From positions 1,922,001 through 1,986,000 of the forward strand of contig NZ_CP012070.1 of NCBI RefSeq assembly GCF_001189535.1: a DNA stretch of 64,000 nt. Reading direction: 5' to 3'. This document shows positions 43,533 to 52,308 of the stretch, piece by piece. Numbering within the stretch: position 1 is the stretch's first letter; each line of letters opens with the position of its first letter. This DNA is from Arsenicicoccus sp. oral taxon 190 (lineage in GTDB: Bacteria > Actinomycetota > Actinomycetes > Actinomycetales > Dermatophilaceae). A model generated the notes under the pieces. That model had not been told where the DNA came from. It saw nothing but the letters and a program-made list of their open reading frames with translations, and did not search any database. Made by a program: the position numbers and the translations under genes.

Positions 43533-44108
43533 ATGAGCTCCTTCGGCACCACCAGCGCCACCGGGCGGGCAGCAGCTCCGCGCGTCGTGGTCATGGGTGT
43601 CACCGGGTGCGGCAAGACGACGGTCGGCGCCGCCCTCGGCCAACGGCTGCGGGTCCCCTTCGCGGACGCCGACGACTTCCACCCGCCCGCCAACATCCGC
43701 AAGATGTCCGCCGGCATCCCGCTCGACGACGACGACCGGGCCCCCTGGCTCTTCACGCTCGCGCAGTGGCTGCGCGACCACGAGGAGACCGGTGCGGTCA
43801 TCGGCTGCTCCGCCCTCAAGCGGTCCTACCGCGACATCCTGCGCAGCGGCGCGCCCGACCTGACCTTCCTGCACCTGCACGGCGACCGCGAGGTCGTCAC
43901 CGCGCGGGTCGAGGGGCGCCCCGGCCACTTCATGCCGGCGAGCCTGGTCGACTCGCAGTACTCCACCCTCGAGGCGCTGCAGCACGACGAGGCGGGCGTG
44001 ACCATCGACTTCGCCCTGCCCGTCGACAGCATCGTCGACGACTACGTCACCGCCTTCCCCGAGCAGTCCCTGCCCGGCGACCCGGCCGTCGCGGCGGCCG
44101 GCCTCTAG
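43533..44108 (+). CDS. gntK: Gluconokinase
   Basis: Cytoplasmic kinase that converts D-gluconate to 6-phosphogluconate for the pentose phosphate pathway. The 191-residue protein has Walker A GVTGCGKTTVG near residue 22, the DADDFHPPANIRKMSAGIPLDD motif that follows from about 45, GCSALKRSYRDILR, and FLHLHGDREVV with HFMPASLVDSQYSTLE, all typical of GntK. ATG 43533 follows CGGAGGG. It is followed 82 bases later by gntP on the same strand. Confidence 0.95.
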   Translation: MSSFGTTSATGRAAAPRVVVMGVTGCGKTTVGAALGQRLRVPFADADDFHPPANIRKMSAGIPLDDDDRAPWLFTLAQWLRDHEETGAVIGCSALKRSYRDILRSGAPDLTFLHLHGDREVVTARVEGRPGHFMPASLVDSQYSTLEALQHDEAGVTIDFALPVDSIVDDYVTAFPEQSLPGDPAVAAAGL

Positions 44109-44190
44109 CCACCGACCTCGGGCCCGGCGCCCCCGCGCCATACGGCCCCTCTCTGCACTACGCGAACTCGCACAAACGACAAGGAAGTCC

Positions 44191-45576
44191 ATGATCACCT
44201 CCCTGCTCTCGCTGGCCTCGGCCGGTGACGCGGCCGCCGCGATCCCCGCGGCTCGGCTCATCCCGGCCGCGCTCCTCGGCATGGCACTCATCGTGCTGCT
44301 GATCACCAGGTTCAAGATGCACCCCTTCCTGGGCCTGACCATCGGCTCGCTCACCGTGGCCGCCATCGCCGGGCTCAACATGAACACCGCGGTCGAGTCC
44401 TTCACCAAGGGCTTCGGCTCGACCGCCGCCAGCGTCGGCACGCTGATCGCCCTCGGCGCGATCTTCGGCAAGCTGATGGCCGACTCGGGGGCCGCCGACG
44501 AGATCGTCGACACCATCGTCGGCAAGGCGTCCCCGGCCGCGCTGCCGTGGGCGATGGCCGGCGTCGGTGCCCTCATCGGTCTGCCGATGTTCTTCGAGAT
44601 CGGCCTGGTCCTGCTGATGCCGGTGATCTACCTGGTGGCTCGCCGCTCCGGTCAGTCGCTCATCCGCATCGGCATCCCGACCCTGGCCGGCCTGTCCGTC
44701 ATGCACGGCTTCGTGCCCCCGCACCCCGGCCCGCTGGCGGCCATCGGCGTCCTCAAGGCCGACCTCGGCGTCACGCTGGCCCTCGGTGTCCTGCTGGCCA
44801 TCCCCGCGCTGATCATCGCCGGTCCCGTCTTCGGCACCATCGCCGGTCGCTGGGTCGACGTGCCCGCCCCCGACCTGTTCGAGGGTCGCGAGGACACCAC
44901 CGGCCGCCGCCCGGCCTTCGGGATCACGCTGTTCACCGTGCTGCTGCCCGTCGTCCTGATGATGGGCAAGGCGCTCGCCGACATCCTCATCAGCGACAAG
45001 AAGAACCTCCTGCGCACCAGCCTGGACTTCCTCGGCACCCCGCTCATCGCGTTGCTGATCGCCGCCCTCGTCGCCATGTGGACCTTCTCCCGCGGTGCCG
45101 GCTGGACCCGCGCCGAGCTGACCAAGAGCATCGAGTCCTCGCTGCCCCCCATCGCGGGCATCATCCTGATCGTCGCCGCCGGTGGTGGCTTCAAGCAGGT
45201 CCTGGTCGACACCGGCATCGGCAAGCTCATGGCCGACTGGATGGCCAGCTCGGGCCTGTCCGTGCTGCTGCTCGCCTGGCTCGTCGCCGTGGTCATCCGC
45301 CTCGCCACCGGCTCCGCGACCGTCGCCACGGTCACCACGTCGGGCATCGTCGCGCCGCTGGTGGCCGGCATGAGCACGGGGGAGACCTCGCTGCTCGTCC
45401 TGGCGATCGGGTCCGGCTCCCTGTTCTTCTCCCACGTCAACGACGCCGGCTTCTGGCTCGTCAAGGAGTACTTCGGCCTCAAGGTCTCCGAGACCATCAA
45501 GACCTGGTCGATCATGGAGACGATCATCTCCGTCGTCGGTCTGCTCTCGGTCCTGGTCGCCTCGCTGTTCGTCTGA
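44191..45576 (+). CDS. gntP: Gluconate permease GntP
   Basis: Gluconate:H+ symporter of 461 residues with about 12-14 membrane helices. Family segments include HPFLGLTIGSL, the GLPMFFEIGLVLLMPV motif near 133, MHGFVPPHPGPLAAIG near 176, RLATGSATVATVTTSGIVAP and FFSHVNDAGFWLVKEYF. A short alanine-rich N-terminal stretch precedes the first helix. AAGGAAG lies before the ATG. It works with gntK to bring in and phosphorylate gluconate. Confidence 0.96.
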   Translation: MITSLLSLASAGDAAAAIPAARLIPAALLGMALIVLLITRFKMHPFLGLTIGSLTVAAIAGLNMNTAVESFTKGFGSTAASVGTLIALGAIFGKLMADSGAADEIVDTIVGKASPAALPWAMAGVGALIGLPMFFEIGLVLLMPVIYLVARRSGQSLIRIGIPTLAGLSVMHGFVPPHPGPLAAIGVLKADLGVTLALGVLLAIPALIIAGPVFGTIAGRWVDVPAPDLFEGREDTTGRRPAFGITLFTVLLPVVLMMGKALADILISDKKNLLRTSLDFLGTPLIALLIAALVAMWTFSRGAGWTRAELTKSIESSLPPIAGIILIVAAGGGFKQVLVDTGIGKLMADWMASSGLSVLLLAWLVAVVIRLATGSATVATVTTSGIVAPLVAGMSTGETSLLVLAIGSGSLFFSHVNDAGFWLVKEYFGLKVSETIKTWSIMETIISVVGLLSVLVASLFV

Positions 45577-45587
45577 CCAGCTGACCC

Positions 45588-45655
45588 GGTCTGCCGCGGC
45601 AGACCATCACGACCCGTGTGGCGTGGCTGCTCCCCTGAGGCGGCCACGCCACACG
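45588..45655 (+). terminator. Terminator region after gntP
   Basis: A perfect 18-base palindrome (45588-45605) lies 12 bases after the stop, followed by a 13-base-pair hairpin (45615-45627 with 45643-45655, 15-base loop). The second stem is the probable terminator. Confidence 0.7.
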
Positions 45656-45701
45656 CATGTCCGGGCCCCGGCGCCCGCTGCCGGTGGGAGAGCATGGACG
45701 T

Positions 45702-46460
<759 letters not shown>

Positions 46461-46483
46461 GCCGGCGGTTTGCGCCCGGGCGG

Positions 46484-46489
46484 TAGGCT
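46484..46489 (+). promoter_or_regulatory. -10 box (TAGGCT), leaderless start for prfB
   Basis: TAGGCT ends 8 bases before the prfB GTG at 46498, and no ribosome site is present. Confidence 0.55.
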
Positions 46490-46497
46490 GTTGCTTT

Positions 46498-47607
46498 GTG
46501 GCTGCCGACTTCTCCGAAGAGATCAAGAACCTCCGCGCGACCATGACGTACGTGCGCGAGGTGACCAACCTGGACGCTCTCGCGACCCAGATCGCCGACC
46601 TCGAGAAGCAGGCCAGCGCGCCCGACCTGTGGGACGACCCGGACGCCGCGCAGCAGGTCACCAGCGCCCTGTCCCGCGCCAACTCCGAGCGCGACCGGAT
46701 CGTGGAGATGGACCAGCGCATCGACGACCTCGAGGTGCTCGTCGAGATGGGCCAGGAGGAGTCCGACGCGGCGACCCTCGCCGAGGCCGAGACCGAGCTG
46801 GCGTCGATCCACAAGGCGGTCGGCGAGCTCGAGGTCCGCACCCTGCTGTCGGGGGAGTATGACGAGCGCGAGGCCGTCGTCACGATCCGCTCGGGCGCGG
46901 GTGGCGTGGACGCCGCCGACTTCGCCGAGATGCTGATGCGGATGTACCTCCGGTGGGCCGAGCGGCACGGCTACCCGACCAAGGTGATGGACACGTCCTA
47001 CGCCGAGGAGGCGGGCCTGAAGTCCGCGACCTTCGAGGTCAACGTGCCCTACGCCTTCGGCAACCTGTCCGTCGAGGCCGGCACGCACCGCCTGGTGCGG
47101 ATCAGCCCCTTCGACAACCAGGGCCGGCGTCAGACCAGCTTCGCCGCGGTCGAGGTGATCCCGCTCATCGAGACCACCGACACCATCGAGATCCCCGACA
47201 ACGAGCTGAAGATCGACGTCTTCCGCTCCTCGGGCCCCGGCGGCCAGTCGGTCAACACCACCGACTCCGCGGTCCGGATGACGCACATCCCCACCGGCAT
47301 CGTCGTGTCGATGCAGAACGAGAAGTCCCAGATCCAGAACCGCGCCGCCGCGCTGCGCGTCCTGCAGTCCCGCCTGCTGCTGCAGAAGAAGCAGGAGGAG
47401 GACGCCAAGAAGAAGGAGCTCGCCGGCGACGTCAAGGCGAGCTGGGGCGACCAGATGCGGTCCTACGTGCTGCACCCCTACCAGATGGTCAAGGACCTGC
47501 GGACCGAGCACGAGGTCGGCAACACCTCGGGCGTCCTCGACGGGGACATCGACGGCTTCATCGAGGCGGGGATCCGCTGGCGGCGCAGCCGGGTCGACGC
47601 TGAGTGA
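46498..47607 (+). CDS. prfB: Peptide chain release factor 2
   Basis: Release factor for UGA/UAA stop codons, 369 residues. It has the N-terminal coiled-coil domain, the recognition SPF motif (RISPFDNQGRRQTSF) near residue 203, and the GGQ peptidyl-transferase motif (SSGPGGQSVNTTDSAVR) near 246. The reading frame is continuous; there is no programmed +1 frameshift with in-frame UGA near codon 26 as in E. coli. Start at GTG 46498, probably leaderless. Confidence 0.97.
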   Translation: MAADFSEEIKNLRATMTYVREVTNLDALATQIADLEKQASAPDLWDDPDAAQQVTSALSRANSERDRIVEMDQRIDDLEVLVEMGQEESDAATLAEAETELASIHKAVGELEVRTLLSGEYDEREAVVTIRSGAGGVDAADFAEMLMRMYLRWAERHGYPTKVMDTSYAEEAGLKSATFEVNVPYAFGNLSVEAGTHRLVRISPFDNQGRRQTSFAAVEVIPLIETTDTIEIPDNELKIDVFRSSGPGGQSVNTTDSAVRMTHIPTGIVVSMQNEKSQIQNRAAALRVLQSRLLLQKKQEEDAKKKELAGDVKASWGDQMRSYVLHPYQMVKDLRTEHEVGNTSGVLDGDIDGFIEAGIRWRRSRVDAE

Positions 47608-47701
47608 CCGGTGGTGGCGGCTACGTCACCCGTCCGTCGCTCGTCCGGTGGCATCCGGGTGGCTCGCCGAGACTTCACTTCGCCGTGATCATGCCGTGAC
47701 C

Positions 47702-47707
47702 TACGCT
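47702..47707 (+). promoter_or_regulatory. -10 box (TACGCT), leaderless start for the 94-residue protein
   Basis: TACGCT ends 6 bases before the ATG at 47714. Confidence 0.45.
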
Positions 47708-47713
47708 GGGGCC

Positions 47714-47998
47714 ATGGCTCTGATGTGGGGGGACTCCGGCAAGGATCGCGAGATCGCGCTCCTCCGGCGCCGGGTGAGCCTGCTCGAGGAGCAGGTGCGC
47801 GTGCTCGCGCGCTTCACCGGCATGGACGCCAACCACCTGCCCCAGGAGCAGGAGGTGCTGGGCGCCGAGGCACAACGGCTGGCGATCGAGGGTCACAAGA
47901 TCGCCGCCATCAAGTCGCACCGCGAGGACAGCGGCGCCGACCTCGTGACCGCCACGCGGGACGTCGAGGCCTTCCTGGCCCAGCACGAGCGCGTCTAG
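47714..47998 (+). CDS. Small conserved hypothetical coiled-coil protein
   Basis: A 94-residue protein starting MALMWGDSGKDREIALLRRRVSLLEEQVRVL; residues about 10-35 form a leucine/arginine/glutamate-rich coiled coil, and the rest is helical (EQEVLGAEAQRLAIEGHKIAAIK). No known family. It lies between prfB and ftsE and has its own leaderless-type promoter, so it is likely a real gene; no function can be assigned. Confidence 0.65.
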   Translation: MALMWGDSGKDREIALLRRRVSLLEEQVRVLARFTGMDANHLPQEQEVLGAEAQRLAIEGHKIAAIKSHREDSGADLVTATRDVEAFLAQHERV

Positions 47999-48170
47999 CA
48001 CCCAGCCGGTCGGCGGTCGTGCACGCCGCTGGGTGACGGGACGTCACGATGCGCAACGCCGACGCGCTCCCGCAATCCCCGGGTCTGTCAGCCTCGCCCC
48101 CTAGGCTCGTGCTGCCGGTGGCACCGACCAGCCCCGGCCGCTCCGGCACGAGGATGAGGCACACCCCCCG

Positions 48171-49061
48171 ATGATCAGGTTCGACCACGTCTCCATGGTC
48201 TACCCGCGCTCGACGCGTCCCGCGCTGGACGACGTCAGCGCGAGCATCGAGCGAGGCCAGTTCACGTTCGTCGTCGGGTCCTCCGGGTCGGGCAAGTCGA
48301 CCATGCTGCGGCTGATCCTCAAGGAGGAGGCGGCCACCAGCGGGCGGGTCCAGGTGGCCGGCCGCGAGCTGGACCGCATCTCCCGGCGGGAGGTGCCGGC
48401 GCTGCGCCGCGAGATCGGGTGCGTCTTCCAGGACTTCCGGCTGCTGCCTGGCAAGACCGTGGCCGCCAACATCGCCTTCGCCCTGCAGGTCCTCGGCGCG
48501 CGGGGCCGCGAGGTGCGCCGGGCCGTGGACGAGTCGCTGGAGCTGGTCGGGCTCGAGGGACTCGGCCGTCGCTTCCCGCACCAGCTCTCCGGCGGCGAGC
48601 AGCAGCGGGTCGCCATCGCGCGAGCCCTCGTCAACCGCCCCAAGATCCTGCTGGCCGACGAGCCCACCGGCAACCTCGACCCCGCGACCAGCCTGGACAT
48701 CGTGGACCTGCTCCACCAGATCAACCAGCGCGGCACGACGGTGCTCATGGCCACCCACGACGACGAGATCGTCGACGCGATGCGCAAGCGCGTCATCGAG
48801 CTCGACGAGGGCCGGCTGGTCCGTGACGACGCCTCGGGGAGCTACAGCCTGACCCGCCCGGTCGGCCTGCGCGGCGCCCGCAGCGAGGCGCGCGGCGAGG
48901 CGCGGGGCGAGGCCCCCGACGAGACGCTGGGCGCGGGCCGCGCCGGCGTCCGGGACGACCAGGGCCGGCCGGGTGACGGCGACCCGGGGGGGCGGGGCGG
49001 GCGGCATACGGCCGAGGGGCGCACGCCCCGGGGCGCCACGCGAGAGGAGCAGGCCCGATGA
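48171..49061 (+). CDS. ftsE: Cell division ATP-binding protein FtsE with long C-terminal tail
   Basis: ABC ATPase that with FtsX controls septal peptidoglycan hydrolases. The first 225 residues are a complete FtsE: Walker A VGSSGSGKST near 36, Q-loop FQDFRLLPGKT, signature LSGGEQQRVAIARAL, Walker B ILLADEPTGNLDP, H-loop ATHDDEIV. FtsE is normally about 229 residues; here a further 70 residues follow, low-complexity and charged (ARSEARGEARGEAPDE repeated EARGEA), predicted disordered. A TAGGCT -10 box at 48102-48107 and a short leader precede ATG 48171. The stop overlaps ftsX (ATGA). Confidence 0.95.
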   Translation: MIRFDHVSMVYPRSTRPALDDVSASIERGQFTFVVGSSGSGKSTMLRLILKEEAATSGRVQVAGRELDRISRREVPALRREIGCVFQDFRLLPGKTVAANIAFALQVLGARGREVRRAVDESLELVGLEGLGRRFPHQLSGGEQQRVAIARALVNRPKILLADEPTGNLDPATSLDIVDLLHQINQRGTTVLMATHDDEIVDAMRKRVIELDEGRLVRDDASGSYSLTRPVGLRGARSEARGEARGEAPDETLGAGRAGVRDDQGRPGDGDPGGRGGRHTAEGRTPRGATREEQAR

Positions 49062-49969
49062 GACTGGGCTTCGTGCTCGCCGAGGCCGGGACCAACCTGC
49101 GCCGCAACCTGTCCATGACCGTGTCGGTCGCCCTGGTGACCATGGTCAGCCTGCTCTTCCTCGGCGTCGGGCTGCTGAGCTATCAGCAGGTCCAGACGAT
49201 GAAGGGCTACTGGTACGACAAGATCCAGGTCTCGATCGTGCTCTGCAACGCCACGAGCGGGCAGGCGGCGTGCGCCAAGGGGGCGGCGACCGACGCCGAC
49301 CGCAAGGCCATCGAGAAGCAGCTCGACGCCATGCCGATCGTGGAGCAGCGCTACTTCGAGAGCCAGCAGGAGGCCTACGAGAGGTTCCGGCAGGAGTTCC
49401 GCGACAACCCGATCGTCGCTGGGACCAAGCCCGAGCAGCTCAAGGCGTCCTACCGGCTCAAGCTGCGCGACCCCCAGCAGTACTCCCAGATCACCAGCAC
49501 CTTCCAGGGCTCCCCGGGCGTGGAGAAGGTCGAGGACCAGCGCAAGGTCGTCGAGCCGCTCATCGACCTGCTCTCCACACTGACCCTCGCCACCGTCGCG
49601 CTCGCCGCGGTGATGCTCGTGTGCGCCGTGCTCCTCGTCGCCACGACCATCCGTCAGTCGGCCTACACGCGACGGCGCGAGACCGGGATCATGCGGCTCG
49701 TCGGCGCGAGCTCGGCCACGATCCGGGCACCCTTCGTCATCGAGACGGTAGTCGCCTCGCTCCTCGGGGCCGCCCTCGCGACCGCCCTGCTGTGGGGGCT
49801 GCTCGGTTGGCTGGCCCGGCAGCAGGCCGGCCAGCTCGTGATCTTCGGCGGGGTCTCCGTCGTCGGGCCGAGCGACCTGTGGCGGGTGGTCCCGTGGCTC
49901 GTGGGGGTGGCCGTCCTCATCGCCCTCGTGACCTCGTGGGTGTCCCTGCGGCGCCACTTGCGCGTATGA
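49058..49969 (+). CDS. ftsX: Cell division membrane protein FtsX
   Basis: Integral membrane partner of FtsE, 303 residues. One membrane helix at about 24-45, an extracellular domain at about 50-170 with a cysteine pair (LCNATSGQAACAKG), then three helices at about 178-205, 225-255 and 275-298, the standard FtsX topology. It is coupled to ftsE by overlap and followed after 192 bases by an M23 peptidase gene, a likely target hydrolase of FtsEX. The stop codon lies inside a GTATGACG octamer (valine encoded GTA). Confidence 0.95.
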   Translation: MRLGFVLAEAGTNLRRNLSMTVSVALVTMVSLLFLGVGLLSYQQVQTMKGYWYDKIQVSIVLCNATSGQAACAKGAATDADRKAIEKQLDAMPIVEQRYFESQQEAYERFRQEFRDNPIVAGTKPEQLKASYRLKLRDPQQYSQITSTFQGSPGVEKVEDQRKVVEPLIDLLSTLTLATVALAAVMLVCAVLLVATTIRQSAYTRRRETGIMRLVGASSATIRAPFVIETVVASLLGAALATALLWGLLGWLARQQAGQLVIFGGVSVVGPSDLWRVVPWLVGVAVLIALVTSWVSLRRHLRV

Positions 49970-50161
49970 CGCTCCGCTGTCACGCCTTAGCCCGTTCAGG
50001 GGATGCGAAGGTCGCAGACGGGTGAACAAGCGTGCTCGGAAGGGTGCGATGTTGCCTCTGGGGGTGGTGGGACTACTGGTGCGGGTGGTACCAACTTGTC
50101 TCGGCGGAGTCGCTCGGCGTCCGCCCGGCACCGCCGGCCTTGAACCTCCAGGACGTCCGTC
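49970..50161 (+). promoter_or_regulatory. 192-base leader region of the M23 peptidase gene
   Basis: The region between ftsX and the peptidase gene has several short stem candidates (GCCCGT/ACGGGT, TGCGA-TCGCA) but no match to the conserved blocks of the c-di-AMP (ydaO) riboswitch that often precedes actinobacterial wall hydrolases. No clear -10 box was recognised; its regulatory content is unresolved. Confidence 0.3.
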
Positions 50162-51619
50162 ATGAGCCATCGCCTTCGAGCCCGCGCGCTGCGTGGATCG
50201 CTCGCCCTCGCCTGCGCCCTGACCCTCGCCGCACCCACCACCGCCTCAGCCTTCCAGCTCCGCGGCGACGACGACACCCTGCGTGACCGCCAGGCCCAGG
50301 TGCAGGACGACCTCGCGTCGCTGCGCGGCCAGCTGACGATCACCTCCGCCGACCTCGCCCAGGCCTACACCGCCCTCACGCAGGCCCAGGCCCAGCTGCC
50401 GGGAGCCCGCTCCCGCGAGGCCACCGCCGTCGCCGCGCTCGCCGAGGCGCAGCGCAGGGACACCGAGCTCGCCGGCCGGCTGCGTCAGGCCACCGCCGAC
50501 GAGACCGACGCCGCAGCCGCCCTCGAGCGCAGCCAGGAGTCGCTGGCCAAGGCGTCCGGGCGCATGGGTCAGGTCGCCGCCGAGATGCAGGACCCCACCG
50601 GCGGCCAGCTCGACCAGATCGGCATGCTGGTCGACGCCAAGACCCCCGACGAGCTCTACTCGCGCTACTCGCTGCTGGAGACCGTGGGGTCGCTGCAGGC
50701 ACGCGACGCCCGCGACCTCGCCACCGTCCGCGCCGACGCCACCGCCAAGGAGGCCCGGCTGCAGGCCGTCCGCGACGAGGTCGCGCGGCTCAAGGCCGAG
50801 TCCGCCGCCAACGTCACCGCCCGCTCCGAGGCCCAGGCCCAGGCCCAGGCCGCCCGGGCTCAGGTGGAGCAGCTCGTCGCCCAGAGCGCCCAGGCCAAGG
50901 CCGCCGTCGAGTCCCGCAAGGCCGCCGAGCAGCAGCGCCTCACCCAGCTGGACGCCGAGGCCTCCGCCCTGTCCGCCGAGCTCGCCGACCGGGAGCGCCG
51001 CCGCAAGGCCGCCGAGGCGGCGGCCGCCGCCGAGCGGGCCCGTCAGGCGCGCGCCGCCCAGCAGGCCCAGGAGGCCCAGGAGGCCCGGGAGGCCGCCCGC
51101 CGCAAGGCTGCCGCCGACGCGCAGCGGACCCAGCGGGGGCAGGCACCCGCCCCGCAGGCCCCCGCCCCTGCCCCGGCCGCGCCCGCACCGGACCCGGCAC
51201 CCCCCGCGCCCGCACCCGACCTCGGCGGGGGCCGCCTTTCCCGGCCGGCCGTCGGGCCCATCACCTCCCCCTACGGGATGCGCTTCCACCCCGTGCTGCA
51301 CTACACCAAGCTGCACACCGGCACCGACTTCGGCATCCCGTGCGGCACCCCCGTCTACGCCGCCGCCGACGGGTCGATCATCTCCGCCGGGTTCAACGTC
51401 GCCTACGGCAACCGCGTGGTCATCGACCACGGCACCGTCGACGGCGCCGACCTCGCCACCACCTACAACCACCTCACGTCGATCTCGGTCTACGGCGGCC
51501 ACGTCAGCCGCGGCCAGCTCCTCGGCTACTCCGGGACCACCGGCTTCTCCACCGGCTGCCACCTGCACTTCGAGACGCTGGTGGACGGGCGGTTCCAGGA
51601 CCCGATGCGGTGGCTGTGA
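50162..51619 (+). CDS. Secreted M23 peptidase with coiled-coil domain (EnvC/RipC-like)
   Basis: Exported peptidoglycan hydrolase of 485 residues. A signal peptide (about 1-30, RGSLALACALTLAAPTTASA) is followed by coiled coils at about 38-110 and 190-290 rich in A/Q/E/R, a proline/alanine linker (about 320-355), and a C-terminal M23 LytM domain with the zinc ligands in HTGTDFGIPCGTPVYA and CHLHFE. The coiled coil plus M23 layout is that of FtsEX-controlled hydrolases. Position right after ftsX supports that control. Confidence 0.9.
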   Translation: MSHRLRARALRGSLALACALTLAAPTTASAFQLRGDDDTLRDRQAQVQDDLASLRGQLTITSADLAQAYTALTQAQAQLPGARSREATAVAALAEAQRRDTELAGRLRQATADETDAAAALERSQESLAKASGRMGQVAAEMQDPTGGQLDQIGMLVDAKTPDELYSRYSLLETVGSLQARDARDLATVRADATAKEARLQAVRDEVARLKAESAANVTARSEAQAQAQAARAQVEQLVAQSAQAKAAVESRKAAEQQRLTQLDAEASALSAELADRERRRKAAEAAAAAERARQARAAQQAQEAQEAREAARRKAAADAQRTQRGQAPAPQAPAPAPAAPAPDPAPPAPAPDLGGGRLSRPAVGPITSPYGMRFHPVLHYTKLHTGTDFGIPCGTPVYAAADGSIISAGFNVAYGNRVVIDHGTVDGADLATTYNHLTSISVYGGHVSRGQLLGYSGTTGFSTGCHLHFETLVDGRFQDPMRWL

Positions 51620-51682
51620 CGGCGGGGGCACGGCATACGGCCCGGGCCTGAAACCGGCACGACCACCCAGGTGACCCGCAGG

Positions 51683-51688
51683 TAGACT
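51683..51688 (+). promoter_or_regulatory. -10 box (TAGACT), leaderless start for smpB
   Basis: TAGACT ends 8 bases before the smpB ATG at 51697; no ribosome site is present. Confidence 0.55.
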
Positions 51689-51696
51689 GGACAGCT

Positions 51697-52176
51697 ATGG
51701 CCAGGGAGCAGGGCACGAAGGTGATCGCGCGCAACAAGAAGGCGCGCCACGACTACCACATCCTCGACACGTGGGAGGCAGGCATCGTCCTGTCCGGCAC
51801 CGAGGTCAAGTCGCTGCGCCAGGGCCGGGCCAGCCTCGTCGACGGGTTCGCGCAGGAGTACCGCGGCGAGCTCTACCTCGAGGGCGTCCACATCCCGGAG
51901 TACTCCCAGGGCACCTGGACCAACCACGCCGCCCGCCGCCGCCGCAAGCTGCTGCTGCACCGCGACGAGCTGCGCAAGATCTTCGCCGAGTCGCAGGAGA
52001 GCGGGCACACCATCGTCCCGCTCGAGCTCTACTTCAAGGACGGCAAGGCCAAGGTCGAGATCGCGCTCGCCAAGGGCAAGAAGCTCTACGACAAGCGGCA
52101 GACCCTGCGCGAGCGGCAGGACACCCGGGAGGCGCAGCGGGCGATGTCCAACGCCTTCAAGCGAGGTCGCAGCTGA
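51697..52176 (+). CDS. smpB: SsrA (tmRNA)-binding protein SmpB
   Basis: Binds tmRNA and delivers it to stalled ribosomes for trans-translation. The 159-residue protein has the conserved core (ARNKKARHDYHILDTWEAGIVLSGTEVKSLR across about 11-45; ELYLEGVHIPEYSQGTW) and the basic helical tail KLYDKRQTLRERQD needed in the decoding centre. The tmRNA gene itself is not visible downstream: the 132-base gap to the next gene is too short. Confidence 0.97.
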   Translation: MAREQGTKVIARNKKARHDYHILDTWEAGIVLSGTEVKSLRQGRASLVDGFAQEYRGELYLEGVHIPEYSQGTWTNHAARRRRKLLLHRDELRKIFAESQESGHTIVPLELYFKDGKAKVEIALAKGKKLYDKRQTLRERQDTREAQRAMSNAFKRGRS

Positions 52177-52308
52177 CCCACGGCCGAGGTGGGAGGCCGA
52201 GGCATGGGGCCCAGGCAGGGGCGGAGGTGTGCGCCGAGGTCGGTCCAGGGGGAGCGGGTCGGATAGATTCGCCGTCAGAGTGGCGCACCGACGACCAGGG
52301 GGTAGCCC

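Noticed and set aside
46498..46600. Programmed frameshift in prfB
   Set aside because: The frame is continuous from GTG 46498 with no in-frame stop, so no frameshift is needed.
49970..50161. c-di-AMP (ydaO) riboswitch before the M23 gene
   Set aside because: The conserved blocks expected for this class (GGGGGACC, GGGTGAA, CCGACAGCTAACC-type) were not found in order.
52177..52308. tmRNA gene after smpB
   Set aside because: The gap is 132 bases and lacks a tRNA-like end; too short for tmRNA.
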